Source of the DNA: Lachancea kluyveri NRRL Y-12651 | Taxonomy: Eukaryota; Ascomycota; Saccharomycetes; Saccharomycetales; Saccharomycetaceae | Assembly (NCBI GenBank): GCA_000149225.2 | Contig: CM000690.1 | Coordinates: 1 to 64,000, forward strand | Reading direction: 5' to 3' | DNA: 64,000 nucleotides | Shown here: piece by piece, positions 38,138 to 48,496 of the stretch | Numbering within the stretch: position 1 is the first letter of the stretch | Layout of the letters: each line of letters starts with the position of its first letter | Translations under genes and position numbers: made by a program | Notes under the pieces: model-generated | Databases searched by the model: none | Seen by the model: only the letters and a program-made list of their open reading frames with translations | What the model was told of the DNA's origin: nothing

Positions 38138-38430
38138 GTTAACAAGAAATTGAACATACTTAGAATCTGATATTGTTCGTATAAAGATATAAAGTGAACT
38201 GTAAAGAAAACTACTGTCTCTGGCTTAAGATACCTGTTATCGGTGTTGTGAGCCTTCTATCGGAGAAGGAATACCAGAGACTAAGCATACTAGTGTTCGG
38301 ATACAGTAGAGCTAACTGTGCGTTTTTATGCTTTATCCTAATTTTTTTTTTTGGCGTTATTTTGAGACTAAAATTGTTGTGGATACTTGATGCTAAAAAT
38401 TCTAAATAATAAGTTCGCCCGGTACATCTG

Positions 38431-39031
38431 CTACCTGTTGTGATAATACTTTTTCTGCTGTGCTCTTTCTAAATCTTTTTTCAGGTTTAATGACGGCCTT
38501 TGTACATGCATAAAATTGCATTCACCACCTCTCTCACATGACCTCATGTCATGTTTTCGACACACGGCTTCTCTGAAATCAGACACATGGCTCAGGTCAC
38601 AGTATAGTGGCCTCTCATCGTACCAACGTGTGTTGAAACTATCCCTAGCATCCTGCGCTTCGCGGTCACGAGTAAACATAATGTAAACGTTTCCGTTCAA
38701 ATGGTCGTTGTCATTTTCACACACCACTAATGCATGGACTTCTCCAAACTTGCACGCCTCAATGTATACATCTTCGTAAAAGGCATCAAAGTCTGCCTGA
38801 AAGTCACTGGATGATTCTGGGCTTGGCCTTCTGTACATGTTTGGAACTACTATGGTTCTGGATCGGATGGGTCTGGTGTGTTTCTTGGAGCACCTATCAC
38901 CATGTCTACAAGCACCAATCTTGTAGTAAAAATGACTGATTGTGCAAAGGTTAGTAAATATAAGCCTGTATTAATTAGTTAAACATCTTGGCAAGTGCAT
39001 ACCATTTTTCTCTATCATCATAACTCGACAT
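38431..39031 (-). CDS. U2AF small subunit (U2AF35/U2AF23), one intron
   Basis: Exon 1 is 39031-39003 (MSSYDDREK plus two bases) and exon 2 is 38935-38431. The intron is 67 bases: GTATGC donor at 39002, TACTAAC at 38956-38950, CAG ending at 38936. The 177-residue product has the two CCCH zinc fingers of U2AF35. The first, completed by splicing, is CHFYYKIGACRHGDRCSKKH (C-x8-C-x5-C-x3-H). The second is CRKHDMRSCERGGECNFMH. Between them is the degenerate RRM (GEVHALVVCEN ... GNVYIMFTRDR ... RPLYCDLSHVSDFREAVC). In other organisms it recognises the AG of 3' splice sites. S. cerevisiae has no such gene, so this marks a different splicing setup. Confidence 0.95.
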
Positions 39032-39188
39032 TTTGTTGTGTCTTGCTTGATATAAGATGAATTAGCGAAGAGGTAGTCTTTTCTCTTCTTTTTTTTTATT
39101 TTTTATTTTTTTATTTTCATGTTGAGAGAAATAGATAATCCAGACAACAAGAGAACAAGACAAGAACGCAGATTAATAGGGTGTGAAC

Positions 39189-39922
39189 ATGGGTGTATGT
39201 TACTTGGCACAACACGCTTCACACATTTAGAACTTCTTTTACTAACTTTTTTTTTGTCCCAGAACGACGGTGGTTCCATCAATAAAACCAAGAATCTCGT
39301 AAATGCAAGTATAAAAAAACATACGGCTCTGAAAGATGACAGCTTACATGATTTCCAGCATAAATCTCTTTGGACAACCTGCAGACTAACTAGCAAACCT
39401 CTATGTTTACCAGTTGTAAGTGATTACAAGGGTAATTTATTAAACAAAGAATCAGTTCTAGAGTGGTTGTTGACTCCGGATAGAGAAGACTACTCTCAGA
39501 GGCAAATAGAAATGTTCCAGCACATTAAACAACTAAAGGATGTCGTTGAACTACGCAACATAGTACAAAATCTAGATACTGGAGAGTTTAAATGCGAAAT
39601 TGGTGATGAAATTCTCGGTAGTGGTAGGGGCAAATTCACGTACCTGGCGAAATGTGGAGACGTTTTCCCCTACAAGCTGCTACAGGAGACCAAAAATGAG
39701 ACCAAGTGCCCCTCTTGTCAAAAGGTATTTAAAAGTAAAGACATTGTAACCCTGAACCCGAACTGTAAAGATGAACAGGACGCTCTGGAGAAACGTATCA
39801 AACTTTTGACAGCCAAGGGCTTGACCCATAGCGGTAGGCCGATAGCTAGAAAGAAACGAATGCATGAATCTTCCAGCACTGCTTGTAATTCCAAAAAGAA
39901 AAAATCCAGGGTAAAAACGTAG
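39189..39922 (+). CDS. RTF2: Rtf2 (replication termination factor 2 family), 6-base first exon
   Basis: Exon 1 is only 39189-39194 (ATGGGT); exon 2 is 39263-39922. The 68-base intron has GTATGT at 39195, TACTAAC at 39240-39246 and CAG ending at 39262. Splicing gives MGNDGGSINKTKNLV, the invariant start of the Rtf2 family, and a 221-residue protein. It has the Rtf2 RING-like domain: CRLTSKPLCLPVVSDYKGN, LNKESVLEWLL, then CGDVFPYKLL and CPSCQKVF. In fission yeast Rtf2 affects fork barriers and has been tied to splicing; mammalian RTF2 acts at stalled forks. The family is absent from S. cerevisiae, as far as I know. A longer unspliced frame starting at 39119 lacks the conserved N-terminus and is rejected. 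Confidence 0.95.
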
Positions 39923-39985
39923 AATAATCTTGTTTAGCTATTATATACAGGAATGACACGGTTATGGAGATTGCAATAAATATAC

Positions 39986-40201
39986 TCATTCAGTTTTCTC
40001 GGAAGGCGCAGAATTGGCAGCCGTCGTGCTAGAAGCAACTTCTTCCTCTCTTTTTGTGACTTGTTGTTCATATTTTTTACCATTGCTGTATAGCATATAC
40101 CCTAACCCACCTGACATGTACAAAGTACCACCAACTAAGGCTAAGACGGTCAAACGGTGTGCAGCATCAGTAACTCTTGTATACCAAGCGTATCTGGCCA
40201 T
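39986..40201 (-). CDS. COX14: Cytochrome oxidase assembly protein Cox14
   Basis: The 71-residue protein is nearly the same length as S. cerevisiae Cox14 (70). It has the conserved [20 protein letters not shown] start, one transmembrane helix ([15 protein letters not shown]) and a charged tail. In the mitochondrial inner membrane it couples Cox1 synthesis to complex IV assembly through Mss51. It is convergent with RTF2. Confidence 0.96.
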   Translation of the reverse strand: MARYAWYTRVTDAAHRLTVLALVGGTLYMSGGLGYMLYSNGKKYEQQVTKREEEVASSTTAANSAPSEKTE

Positions 40202-40487
40202 TGTGTAATTTTATAAAGCTTGAATAGTAGCTACTTTAGCGGAGTGGTGGGTATCGAGGAGTGTTAACTCCTACATATGTTTAATTTTTGTACATCCGAT
40301 GCAAATTTTTAGGATCTTCGTATCTCACGATGTTCACGATAATACCCTTCTGCTTGACATTCGAGATACTCTGATAGTTTACAGAAAAGAGGAATTAATA
40401 GAAAATAAACATTTACTATATAGTTGGTTCGTAAATAGAGGTCATAAAAATATTTCTACGGTATTACCTTCAACCCGACAGCAGTTC

Positions 40488-42047
40488 TCAAGATCTAAAG
40501 ATGTAATAGTATCCGTAATTAGCCCATTCTCTAGCCTTCCTAGGGATCTTCTTGTAATATGGCTCTTTATACGTGCCAAAGAACCATTGTGTGTTCTGTT
40601 TGGCTTGCTGCAGCAAGGTTTCTTTGCTTGCAGAGGAAGATGTGTGGATACCGTAGCTTTTCAAATAACGTTTCAAATCCTCAACCGACCAGGACTCAAA
40701 GCTTTCGGACAACTCGTCAAGCTTTCCGGAAACCAGGCTGCTGACATCATCGCCTTTTTCTTGCGCATAAGTTACAGCATCCCCGCCTTGTTTTTGAGCC
40801 TTACCAAGAACATCGTGGAGTTTGTCAGTGGCGGTTTGATACACCTCAGACACTCCTAAACCATCATTTGGGGTTTTGTCTCTGATCCACTGCTTTAAGT
40901 TGTCCAAAGACCAACCTTCAAAAACAGATGAAGAAGCGGCAATGTCTTGTAAACGTTTCAAAGGTTCGTTTCTGTATTGCTTGACCATCTCCACCAGCTC
41001 ACGGCGTGTGACAAAGATTGGATATTTGATCCCACGGGCATCTAAAAACGATCTCAATCTTTCCTTTGGCCATGATTCCACACCGATCAAGAATGCATCA
41101 TTGATAGCGCTGCCATCCCAGTACTCTTGTAGACCTTGAAACTTATCTTTGGTGGATCCCCAAGCGGAAGAAACCGCCTCCTTGGATTTGCCTAACAGTG
41201 GCGAAGACTCTTTCTTGGCTCTTTCCAGGTACCAAGCGATGTCGTCCTTCAATAAGTTTTTGTGTTTATTGGCAAGTTCCACCAGGTACTCCTTTTCGTC
41301 GCCAGTCTTCTGTTGGACTTTAACCTTATGGCTTTCTAACCACTTTTTCAAATCGTCCGTTGACCAAGAATTGAATGCATCCTCTTTCAATTGGTTTGCC
41401 TTATCAACAACCTGTTGATTGGCCAAATCAATTGACTCTAACAGGTTTGACCTTTCGTCGTCGGCGTACCTAGAAACGTCATATATGTTTTCTCTCACTT
41501 TGGCCAACAATTCGTCTTTCTTAGCGCCGGCCTTGTTATAAGGAATTCTATACTCGTCTAACCAAGCCTTTAAATCGTAATCATCCCAGTTTTGGAAATA
41601 GGAATCAGATGGATAATATCCCGAAGTACCCAACTTCTTGGAAATCTTATCAAAGTTCTTTTTGGCAGTATTGACCAAACCGTCTCTGGACATATCCACG
41701 TCAAACGACACACCATTCTTAGATAAAAGCTTTCTCAAATCCTTCCTAGACCAAGTGTCAAAAATCCAGTCTGATACCTGCTCTTTACCTTCACCGAAAG
41801 TAGGCAATTTGCTGTTGCCATGGCTCCAGAAGTTCCACCAAGGTTTTGGGCGAGCGTTCTTTTCCCAAGTTTCTGAGACAGTCTTTTTCAAGTCATCTAG
41901 AGATGCAGCAGTGTAGTCAGACAATGATTGACCTTGGTCTTTCAAATACTGTTGTAAATCACTGGTAGACCACTTGTCATATGGGTAAATATTTGTCGAT
42001 ACATCGGCAAGAGCCACAGAGGCTAGTAATAAAATAGATATTTTCAT
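40488..42047 (-). CDS. MSC1: Msc1, Ish1-repeat protein
   Basis: The 519-residue protein (S. cerevisiae Msc1 is 513) has a signal peptide, MKISILLLASVALADV. Seven Ish1-type repeats follow, each with a W-S/T-x-x-D/N-L-x-x-W/Y-L core, such as WSTSDLQQYL, WSRKDLRKLL, WDDYDLKAWL, WSTDDLKKWL, WPKERLRSFL, WSLDNLKQWI and WSVEDLKRYL. The open frame extends 38 codons upstream, but the signal peptide fixes the start at 42047. S. cerevisiae MSC1 mutants alter meiotic recombination partner choice; the biochemical role is unclear. It is divergent from RSC9. Confidence 0.94.
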   Translation of the reverse strand: MKISILLLASVALADVSTNIYPYDKWSTSDLQQYLKDQGQSLSDYTAASLDDLKKTVSETWEKNARPKPWWNFWSHGNSKLPTFGEGKEQVSDWIFDTWSRKDLRKLLSKNGVSFDVDMSRDGLVNTAKKNFDKISKKLGTSGYYPSDSYFQNWDDYDLKAWLDEYRIPYNKAGAKKDELLAKVRENIYDVSRYADDERSNLLESIDLANQQVVDKANQLKEDAFNSWSTDDLKKWLESHKVKVQQKTGDEKEYLVELANKHKNLLKDDIAWYLERAKKESSPLLGKSKEAVSSAWGSTKDKFQGLQEYWDGSAINDAFLIGVESWPKERLRSFLDARGIKYPIFVTRRELVEMVKQYRNEPLKRLQDIAASSSVFEGWSLDNLKQWIRDKTPNDGLGVSEVYQTATDKLHDVLGKAQKQGGDAVTYAQEKGDDVSSLVSGKLDELSESFESWSVEDLKRYLKSYGIHTSSSASKETLLQQAKQNTQWFFGTYKEPYYKKIPRKAREWANYGYYYIFRS

Positions 42048-42252
42048 TGTTGCTATACTTGATCCAAGGAAATCACGGAAAACTGGGGCACATGTGGCGG
42101 AGTCTTGCCATATATATATATATATATATGTCTGTACCCTTGCTCCCAACGGCGAAAGCAAAATATTATGGTGCGAACTGACACCACGATCATTAAATGT
42201 TGCTCCAGAAGCAAAATAAACGCCGCTGTCTGAAAACGTGGAGCTTCTTTAT

Positions 42253-42277
42253 CACGTGACAATGTTCTGGTCATGTG
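42253..42277. promoter_or_regulatory. CACGTG and CATGTG sites in the MSC1-RSC9 promoter
   Basis: CACGTG at 42253-42258 and CATGTG at 42272-42277 fit Cbf1-type binding. A TA-dinucleotide run (about 42111-42129) nearby may act as the TATA region of MSC1. Confidence 0.5.
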
Positions 42278-42391
42278 ACTCATATCTCTTGAAACGAAAT
42301 ATCGTTGGACGGAAAGCGTTAACAGCATTTCGAGACACTTTCAAAGCATATATACAACAAAAGAAAGATCGTCAAGCATTATAGCAAGGAT

Positions 42392-44143
42392 ATGGGTGAA
42401 AGAGTATTTAGAGAATCTCCTATGAACTATGGGGTCTCAGATACCCCTATTTCTACTGATCAGGTCGATGCCAGTGAAACGAACATTCTCCAGTCCGTGC
42501 TACCAAACCCAATTCAAGTAACTAGAGACCAATCGAGCGGGTTCGTTACCAAGACTGGGGTATCAGCATTGCAGCATACAATTGCAAGCTTGAATGTATT
42601 CCAGCACTTGCCACGTGAATCTTCTCAAGGCGTGGATGATCTAACGAGAATGAGAATGGCTATGGTAAGCGGATTACCAGAAGAAGTCCATTGGGCTTTG
42701 AAGAAGTATTTGGTGTATAGTAATAAGGCGCCTTACTTGATTAGTTTGAAGAGTAATAGCGAGCTGCTGCCACTTTTTATCCATTTTATTGAAAAAATGG
42801 AACCCACACTGTCCAAACTCGATGCCCCGCTGAGCGTAGATGTGGATTTGCCACCTTTGCAGAGGGGCCTCACAAGTATTTTGATTTTAAGAAACTTGGC
42901 TCAAGATTCGGAATCTACCCAAGTATTGGCAACAAATAACAGCGTTAAGGAGTTCTTATTGCGCGCTTTAGAACTGTTTATTTCGATAAATACTGCCGCT
43001 TTCACGTTATATTCCAGTAATGCCTCCTTCTTCAACGAGTTGATGCACTACGTAATTGATTTGATGGAGGCTATTTCCTCCTACATTGCACCAGCCAAGA
43101 AAGATGATCCTTATTTCCAAAATTTGGTTTCTATTCTGAACTATACAAAAGATAGGTACATGGTCATATCTATCCTGAGATCTTTGTCTAGGCTTTTGGT
43201 CAGATCTAAAGCCGATGAAGAAAGTGCTGCTGATAATTTGCACGATAACACGTTGAACCAAATCGTCTCCTATTTACTTGTCAATTGCGACAGTGAATTG
43301 ATCATGGCGTCACTAGACTTCCTATACCAGTACATCTTACCTGGTAACGAGAGAATTGCCACTCTTTTAGGAAATTCCTGGAGGTACTCTATTCTTGCTA
43401 CCGTCTTGCCCATGCTGCTTACGTACAACGTCAAGCTACCGGATTATCAGGCCTTGGATAACACTGAAATTAGGTTGGCTAGGAGAGTAAAGCCACCGGC
43501 TCCAAGCGAGCCTCCAAAACTATCTCAGGAGCAATTCAAACAGATTTTGGAATTGAATGAACCAATGAGGTCTACTGCTTGGCTAAGATGCTGCTTCGAA
43601 CCAATGGATGACGCTGAGGTCACGCAAATAAGCTTGTGGAGAGGGTATGAGTCTGAGTTTTCTCAGGCAGTTAAGGATTCCGGTAGGAAGTTGTTGCCCG
43701 CGGTGGAGTTCATCAAAAATGTTTCCAATGCATTTAATAAGGCTTCTGCAATGGTAATCACTGAACAGTCTACCGGTAAGAAAAGATTTGTTATAAAAGG
43801 TATCCAACCGAGATTCAAACCTGTCGATATTGCAGACGGCGAAAGAGATGCTCTCAACCGTACGACAAACATCAAAGAAAGCTCTAATGGGTCTCCAGCT
43901 GGGGAGCCTGTATTTTCCTTTGAGGCTAAGCAGGTCCCGTTGCCAGAATTGAAATTCCCGAAAAAACTATCGGATGTCTCAAAGGCTAGTGCTACTTTCC
44001 TATGTCTGGTGTCCAATGATAACCAAGGTGTTGGCTTAAAGTTTTGTAAGGATGTCAAACCCGTTGTCATGCACAAGCTGGCAGACGCCTTACCTTTAAA
44101 TACCGCATTGTCTGAATACATGGATAACATTCCACCCGTTTAA
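42392..44143 (+). CDS. RSC9: RSC chromatin-remodelling subunit Rsc9
   Basis: The 583-residue protein matches S. cerevisiae Rsc9 (581) along its length. The N-terminal part (ALKKYLVYSNKAPYLISL) and central helical repeats with conserved motifs (GLTSILILRNLAQDS) fit the armadillo-like, ARID2-related fold. It is part of the essential RSC complex that slides and ejects nucleosomes. In S. cerevisiae RSC9 is YML127C, next to MSC1 as here. Confidence 0.93.
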   Translation: MGERVFRESPMNYGVSDTPISTDQVDASETNILQSVLPNPIQVTRDQSSGFVTKTGVSALQHTIASLNVFQHLPRESSQGVDDLTRMRMAMVSGLPEEVHWALKKYLVYSNKAPYLISLKSNSELLPLFIHFIEKMEPTLSKLDAPLSVDVDLPPLQRGLTSILILRNLAQDSESTQVLATNNSVKEFLLRALELFISINTAAFTLYSSNASFFNELMHYVIDLMEAISSYIAPAKKDDPYFQNLVSILNYTKDRYMVISILRSLSRLLVRSKADEESAADNLHDNTLNQIVSYLLVNCDSELIMASLDFLYQYILPGNERIATLLGNSWRYSILATVLPMLLTYNVKLPDYQALDNTEIRLARRVKPPAPSEPPKLSQEQFKQILELNEPMRSTAWLRCCFEPMDDAEVTQISLWRGYESEFSQAVKDSGRKLLPAVEFIKNVSNAFNKASAMVITEQSTGKKRFVIKGIQPRFKPVDIADGERDALNRTTNIKESSNGSPAGEPVFSFEAKQVPLPELKFPKKLSDVSKASATFLCLVSNDNQGVGLKFCKDVKPVVMHKLADALPLNTALSEYMDNIPPV

Positions 44144-44463
44144 GATTTCAAAAAATTGAGAAAAGAGATAATGTATATGTAATATAGGATTTGAATATTA
44201 GTTCGTTGAAGTAAACCTGTCATTCGTAGCGGAGTTATCTAAAATTATTAAACAAAAGGCTGAAAGTAAATAAATAAACTGGTAGTGATGATGGAATTTG
44301 AAGCATGAATAAATAGATAAATAGGAACTTCATGAGACATTAGGGTGCTGATGGTAATAACAGCGACAATAGTTCGTTAAGAAAAATGAGGGGAGGAAAA
44401 AAAAAAAAAAAAAATTTGAAAATCATAAACGTCGTAATGCGAATACCATCGCAGTATATTTCT
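44144..44463. other. Convergent spacer
   Basis: AT-rich 3' region shared by RSC9 and RPM2, with an A-run near 44398-44414. No gene is supported. Confidence 0.5.
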
Positions 44464-47400
44464 TTATAGTTTGTAGAGGGTCTTTAGAACAGATTTGAAA
44501 CTTTGAACTTTCTTTAAACTCTCTTCATCCTTTTCTGAACGGTAAAACTCCTCGATACGTTCCACCAAGGAAAACATTTGCTTTGGTTTAAATTCAAAAA
44601 CCAGGTCATTTTGAATGTAAAGCAGTCTAGTGTTGGAATTCAAGTAAACAGTTTCCACAATGTTATTGAAGAATGCGTCGACCGCGTACAGATCAACAGA
44701 CGACCAAATGTTTATTAATTGATAAATCTCATGTTCGGAAAAATTTGGCATCTTTGTAAAGGCCCTGAACCTGTAATAGTTCTTCAATTTTTCCACATAT
44801 TTGGCTTGGACCTGTTCGTTTTGAATATCAACGAATTGTAAAGAGTCATTCAAATTGTTTAACATTTGGCTTAGTAGCTCTAACTTCACTGCGGTGTTGA
44901 ATTTCGATTTTTCAAGCAAGATGTTAGAATCCATTACAGTTCGGTATAAGGAAACCATATCCGAGAAAGAAGATTGAGAAGACAGATAGTTTGCCAACTG
45001 TAGAGTGTTCTCAACCGAATCTAGATAAACAGCACCATTCTCAAAGCTTTTCAAAAACAATGCGAAACTGTATAGGTCAATAGTTTTGTTCTCAGTGTGA
45101 GCTGAGGATGTTTTGATTAGGTTTATAGCTTCGTCGATCTTTCCGGTATTGATCAAATACTCAGCCTGGATGTTTAAGGCTTCTGCGCCTAGATTGCGCC
45201 GGAACTTGTTGAAAAGTTGCTTGTATTCATCATAATCACCAGACCTAATGCAAGACTTCAAAAGTATGCCAGTGTTCAACGTTGGTGAGATTTTGTTAAA
45301 ATCCAAAACCGACCTGTAATCCTTTAGTTGAAATAGCTTCTCATAAACGTACCCTACAGTAGACTTGAACTCTGCCTGAACAGCGATACTCTTGAATCTT
45401 TCGGGAAATCCAATCTTGTTGATAAAAGTGTAAATGTCGTTACAATTCTTGGCCAATCTGAGGAAAGAGGCATCCTTCAAATACGGTAGAAGTTTGGATT
45501 CAAAAAGAGGATGATTTAGAATCTTTGATTGTAAATCCTGATTGAAGGTCTTGACAACTAAGCAGTTACTCAAGTATTTCAACTCGTCCTCATCGGGACA
45601 CAGTTCTAATGAGCTCTTAATGATGTCATGGTCAATAACTTTCTTGTAGACCAACTCCTTGTAAGTATCGTAATCAAAGCAGTATCCCTCACTACTTAGT
45701 CTCCGGAACTCCTTAACGCCAGTGTTTAAAGAATTTCTGATTAGAGGACCCAAGCAGAGAGGATAAGATTTATCCCAATCACCGGGATGGGTAAAGAAAG
45801 ACCCCATTTCTTCAGGCATATCGACCATCTTTGTAGCTTGAACGACAATTTTTGAAACTTTGGTTGGATCCAAGTTCAATCTCTTGTAGTTGGTAACCAG
45901 TTTTACAAATCTCTCTGTGATGTCTTGCTTGAAGTCGATAAGGAGTTCGTTCTCCATGACCGTATAGTAGTTGTCCAAATCATAAAGCTTAACAATTAGC
46001 ATTCCGTGCAGCTCCAAATTGTAGACATACTTTTCAATAGTTTGTGGAGACTTCCATAAGCTCCTGAAACAGGCAATCAACCCACTGTAGTTGATCCTGC
46101 CCGAATCAGCACTACTGAAACTAGTACAATAATCCATGAAAAAGTCCATTTCTGTAACTTTACTCAGAATAACTTGCGACTGGAAGTTGTCGATCAACCC
46201 GTTTAAAAATTCGAACTTGTCCCTGGAGTCTTGCATCATTGTACCATGTAGATGAATGAAGCGGAGCAGGTAGTCATCCGGACAGTGTATCTCCTTCAGG
46301 TGTTGAAACAAATAAGGGTAAATCCCAGTGTCAAACTTGAAAGATTTGACAATCGATTCCTCCAAAAGTTTCATGATAACTTCGGTATCTTTCAGCTGCA
46401 AAGCATAATCTAAGACTGAGCTCAGTACCGACTGCACACCGAGAGGATATAGCAGGTAATCTTTGAGCAAAGGTCTTGAGGTTTTAAACTGGCGCTTCAT
46501 AGGGAAAATGTAATCGTAAATCTTCTTGGTTAGTGACCAATCTTTGAAACTGTTTGCCAGTAATACCAAGTAAAACTCATACGAAAACTCTGGTACCCAT
46601 TTCAATCTACTGAATTCGAACCACAGCTTATGGGCCTTATGGCAGTCAACTTTGCTTAATGATATCAGGAAATTCGACAGCATTAGGGAGACATTCTTTG
46701 CAAGTCCATTCTTATCCCTAACATCAATCATGAGCTTGTCTAGTAGTTTGATTGCCAATGCCAAGTCGCCTGTTTCAACCATACCTGCAAGAACCATGCT
46801 GTAAATCTCATACTGACTCTCCTGCAAGTCTTTTCTTACAGAGCACATTGATCTAAACTCTTGATACAATTCCTTGATAGATTTATTGTCATTGGCTAGT
46901 TTCGCGTAGGAAAGCATGGCCACGTAGTAAAAGGTGTCTTTGGTGTATAAACTTGATGACTCCAAAACGTTTTTGACGTAACTGAACTGGATGTATCCTG
47001 GATACAAGTTCATCGCCAATAACGAGTAATCCAATAGTTCTTTAGAAAATTGATGGTTTTTTTTTGCGTTAGATGCCTGAAACAAATCGACAGCGATTTT
47101 GTAAAAATCGGAACCGTTGGAATTTTGCTGTTCATATGCCTTGATGGAACCCTTCAGTAGGGAGCCAATAACCATGTTGTAGATTGCCTCAGTGGGTTTG
47201 ATTAAGTTACCAATCAAATCTTGATAACAGCTTAACAACTGGAACATTTTACTATCAACGTCGTCGTCATCCAAATCACGTTTGCATACAGATTCAATGA
47301 CTTTGGCGTATACTTCAACAGGTGGAACTATCTCATTTCTTTTGAGAGCTTGATATAGGGAGTTAATCTTGTTGTAATCTTCGGCAGTAAAACAGCGGTC

Positions 47401-47994
47401 GATCTCCTCTGTCTGAGCCTTTAAGAAAGTTTCTTGATTTAGTGTAAGTTCTGTATCTTCTTCCCAAGGAGAAACGTTTTCGGAAAGACGGACGTCTGGT
47501 GGCAGCGTAACCTCCTGTTTCGAAGGGTCGTGGGTAGTCGCATTTGTGGAGTAGTAGCTCTTTGACAATGTCTGGTTAATCACCAAGTTCTTCTGGTTTG
47601 GTAAGCGAGGCAGTGAGTCGCTTTTTCTCCGGACTCTTAAGGATCTTGAATCCTTGCCATTGCTTTCTTTTGCAACCTTGGAACCGTCTTGCCTTGCTTT
47701 AGAGCTGTCATCACCGCTGGAGTCTCCTTCTTTCTTTGTGGAGCTGCAACAGTCATCGGCTAGTTCTGCTTGCAGTATGTATTCGACATTGTTGTAATTC
47801 ACGTTTGCAACAACAACCGGATGTGGGCCAGAGTGACCTGCATGGGACTGTGGAATAGTGGTGTCCAAATTTACCAATCCTTGATTCTGTTTCAAGTATT
47901 GGTAGGAGCTATCAAAGAACGATGTGGCAGACTTTTGGGCAGCAGAGTGGTAACCCTTGGAATAAAACTTGTATTTGAACGATTTGAAAGCCAT
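44464..47994 (-). CDS. RPM2: Mitochondrial RNase P protein subunit Rpm2
   Basis: The 1176-residue protein (S. cerevisiae Rpm2 is 1202) starts with a basic, Ser-rich mitochondrial presequence (MAFKSFKYKFYSKGYHSAAQ). A second YYSTN motif precedes LPPDVRLSENVSPWEEDTEL. The long helical region has pentatricopeptide-like repeats. It supports 5' processing of mitochondrial tRNAs and also has roles outside the organelle. In S. cerevisiae this is YML091C, in the other sister block from its neighbours RSC9 and ERG13. Confidence 0.92.
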   Translation of the reverse strand: MAFKSFKYKFYSKGYHSAAQKSATSFFDSSYQYLKQNQGLVNLDTTIPQSHAGHSGPHPVVVANVNYNNVEYILQAELADDCCSSTKKEGDSSGDDSSKARQDGSKVAKESNGKDSRSLRVRRKSDSLPRLPNQKNLVINQTLSKSYYSTNATTHDPSKQEVTLPPDVRLSENVSPWEEDTELTLNQETFLKAQTEEIDRCFTAEDYNKINSLYQALKRNEIVPPVEVYAKVIESVCKRDLDDDDVDSKMFQLLSCYQDLIGNLIKPTEAIYNMVIGSLLKGSIKAYEQQNSNGSDFYKIAVDLFQASNAKKNHQFSKELLDYSLLAMNLYPGYIQFSYVKNVLESSSLYTKDTFYYVAMLSYAKLANDNKSIKELYQEFRSMCSVRKDLQESQYEIYSMVLAGMVETGDLALAIKLLDKLMIDVRDKNGLAKNVSLMLSNFLISLSKVDCHKAHKLWFEFSRLKWVPEFSYEFYLVLLANSFKDWSLTKKIYDYIFPMKRQFKTSRPLLKDYLLYPLGVQSVLSSVLDYALQLKDTEVIMKLLEESIVKSFKFDTGIYPYLFQHLKEIHCPDDYLLRFIHLHGTMMQDSRDKFEFLNGLIDNFQSQVILSKVTEMDFFMDYCTSFSSADSGRINYSGLIACFRSLWKSPQTIEKYVYNLELHGMLIVKLYDLDNYYTVMENELLIDFKQDITERFVKLVTNYKRLNLDPTKVSKIVVQATKMVDMPEEMGSFFTHPGDWDKSYPLCLGPLIRNSLNTGVKEFRRLSSEGYCFDYDTYKELVYKKVIDHDIIKSSLELCPDEDELKYLSNCLVVKTFNQDLQSKILNHPLFESKLLPYLKDASFLRLAKNCNDIYTFINKIGFPERFKSIAVQAEFKSTVGYVYEKLFQLKDYRSVLDFNKISPTLNTGILLKSCIRSGDYDEYKQLFNKFRRNLGAEALNIQAEYLINTGKIDEAINLIKTSSAHTENKTIDLYSFALFLKSFENGAVYLDSVENTLQLANYLSSQSSFSDMVSLYRTVMDSNILLEKSKFNTAVKLELLSQMLNNLNDSLQFVDIQNEQVQAKYVEKLKNYYRFRAFTKMPNFSEHEIYQLINIWSSVDLYAVDAFFNNIVETVYLNSNTRLLYIQNDLVFEFKPKQMFSLVERIEEFYRSEKDEESLKKVQSFKSVLKTLYKL

Positions 47995-48496
47995 ATGTTC
48001 TTTTCTTTGGATCTAAAGGACTAGTGACTCATACAAAAGGAAAACGGAATAGAGGAAATAGTGTATTCTACCTGCTGTACCGCTAACTACTATCTTGTTA
48101 TTCAGTGCTTCCAGTAGTTGCTCAGCCTGTTCTATCAGTAGCCCTATCAGTAGCTCTATCAGACTGTACACTTCTCCAGATTTGCTGGTTTTATAGAAGT
48201 TACCAGTTGTGGCTATATCCCTCGGAGTGTGTGGAAAATGAAAAAATTTTCTGTACTGCCATCAGCGATATACACGTCCGTCCTCGGTGATCTTCGGCGT
48301 TTTTCGTCCCTCCTACGTCGATTTCTGAGCCCCACGCGTCCCACGGGCGCATGCGACAGCGGGTTTTCGCATTTTGTATAGCGAGCGTTGTAAGTTAGAA
48401 GTTCCAGCTACATGTAAGGTAGACAAAATATATAGACATAGATAGAGGGTAAAATGCGAGTGCGGCGCATAGTTACGGGGAACCTAGGCACAGTGA
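47995..48496. other. RPM2 promoter and ERG13 3' region
   Basis: An imperfect repeat of about 12 bp (TCTATCAGTAGC-like, three copies) lies near 48130-48165. No gene is supported. Confidence 0.5.

Noticed and set aside
39119-39188. Upstream ATG as RTF2 start
   Set aside because: It requires reading through an intron with perfect splice signals and loses the invariant MGNDGGS start.
42048-42161. 38-codon N-terminal extension of MSC1
   Set aside because: It is translated from a TA-repeat promoter segment and would bury the signal peptide.
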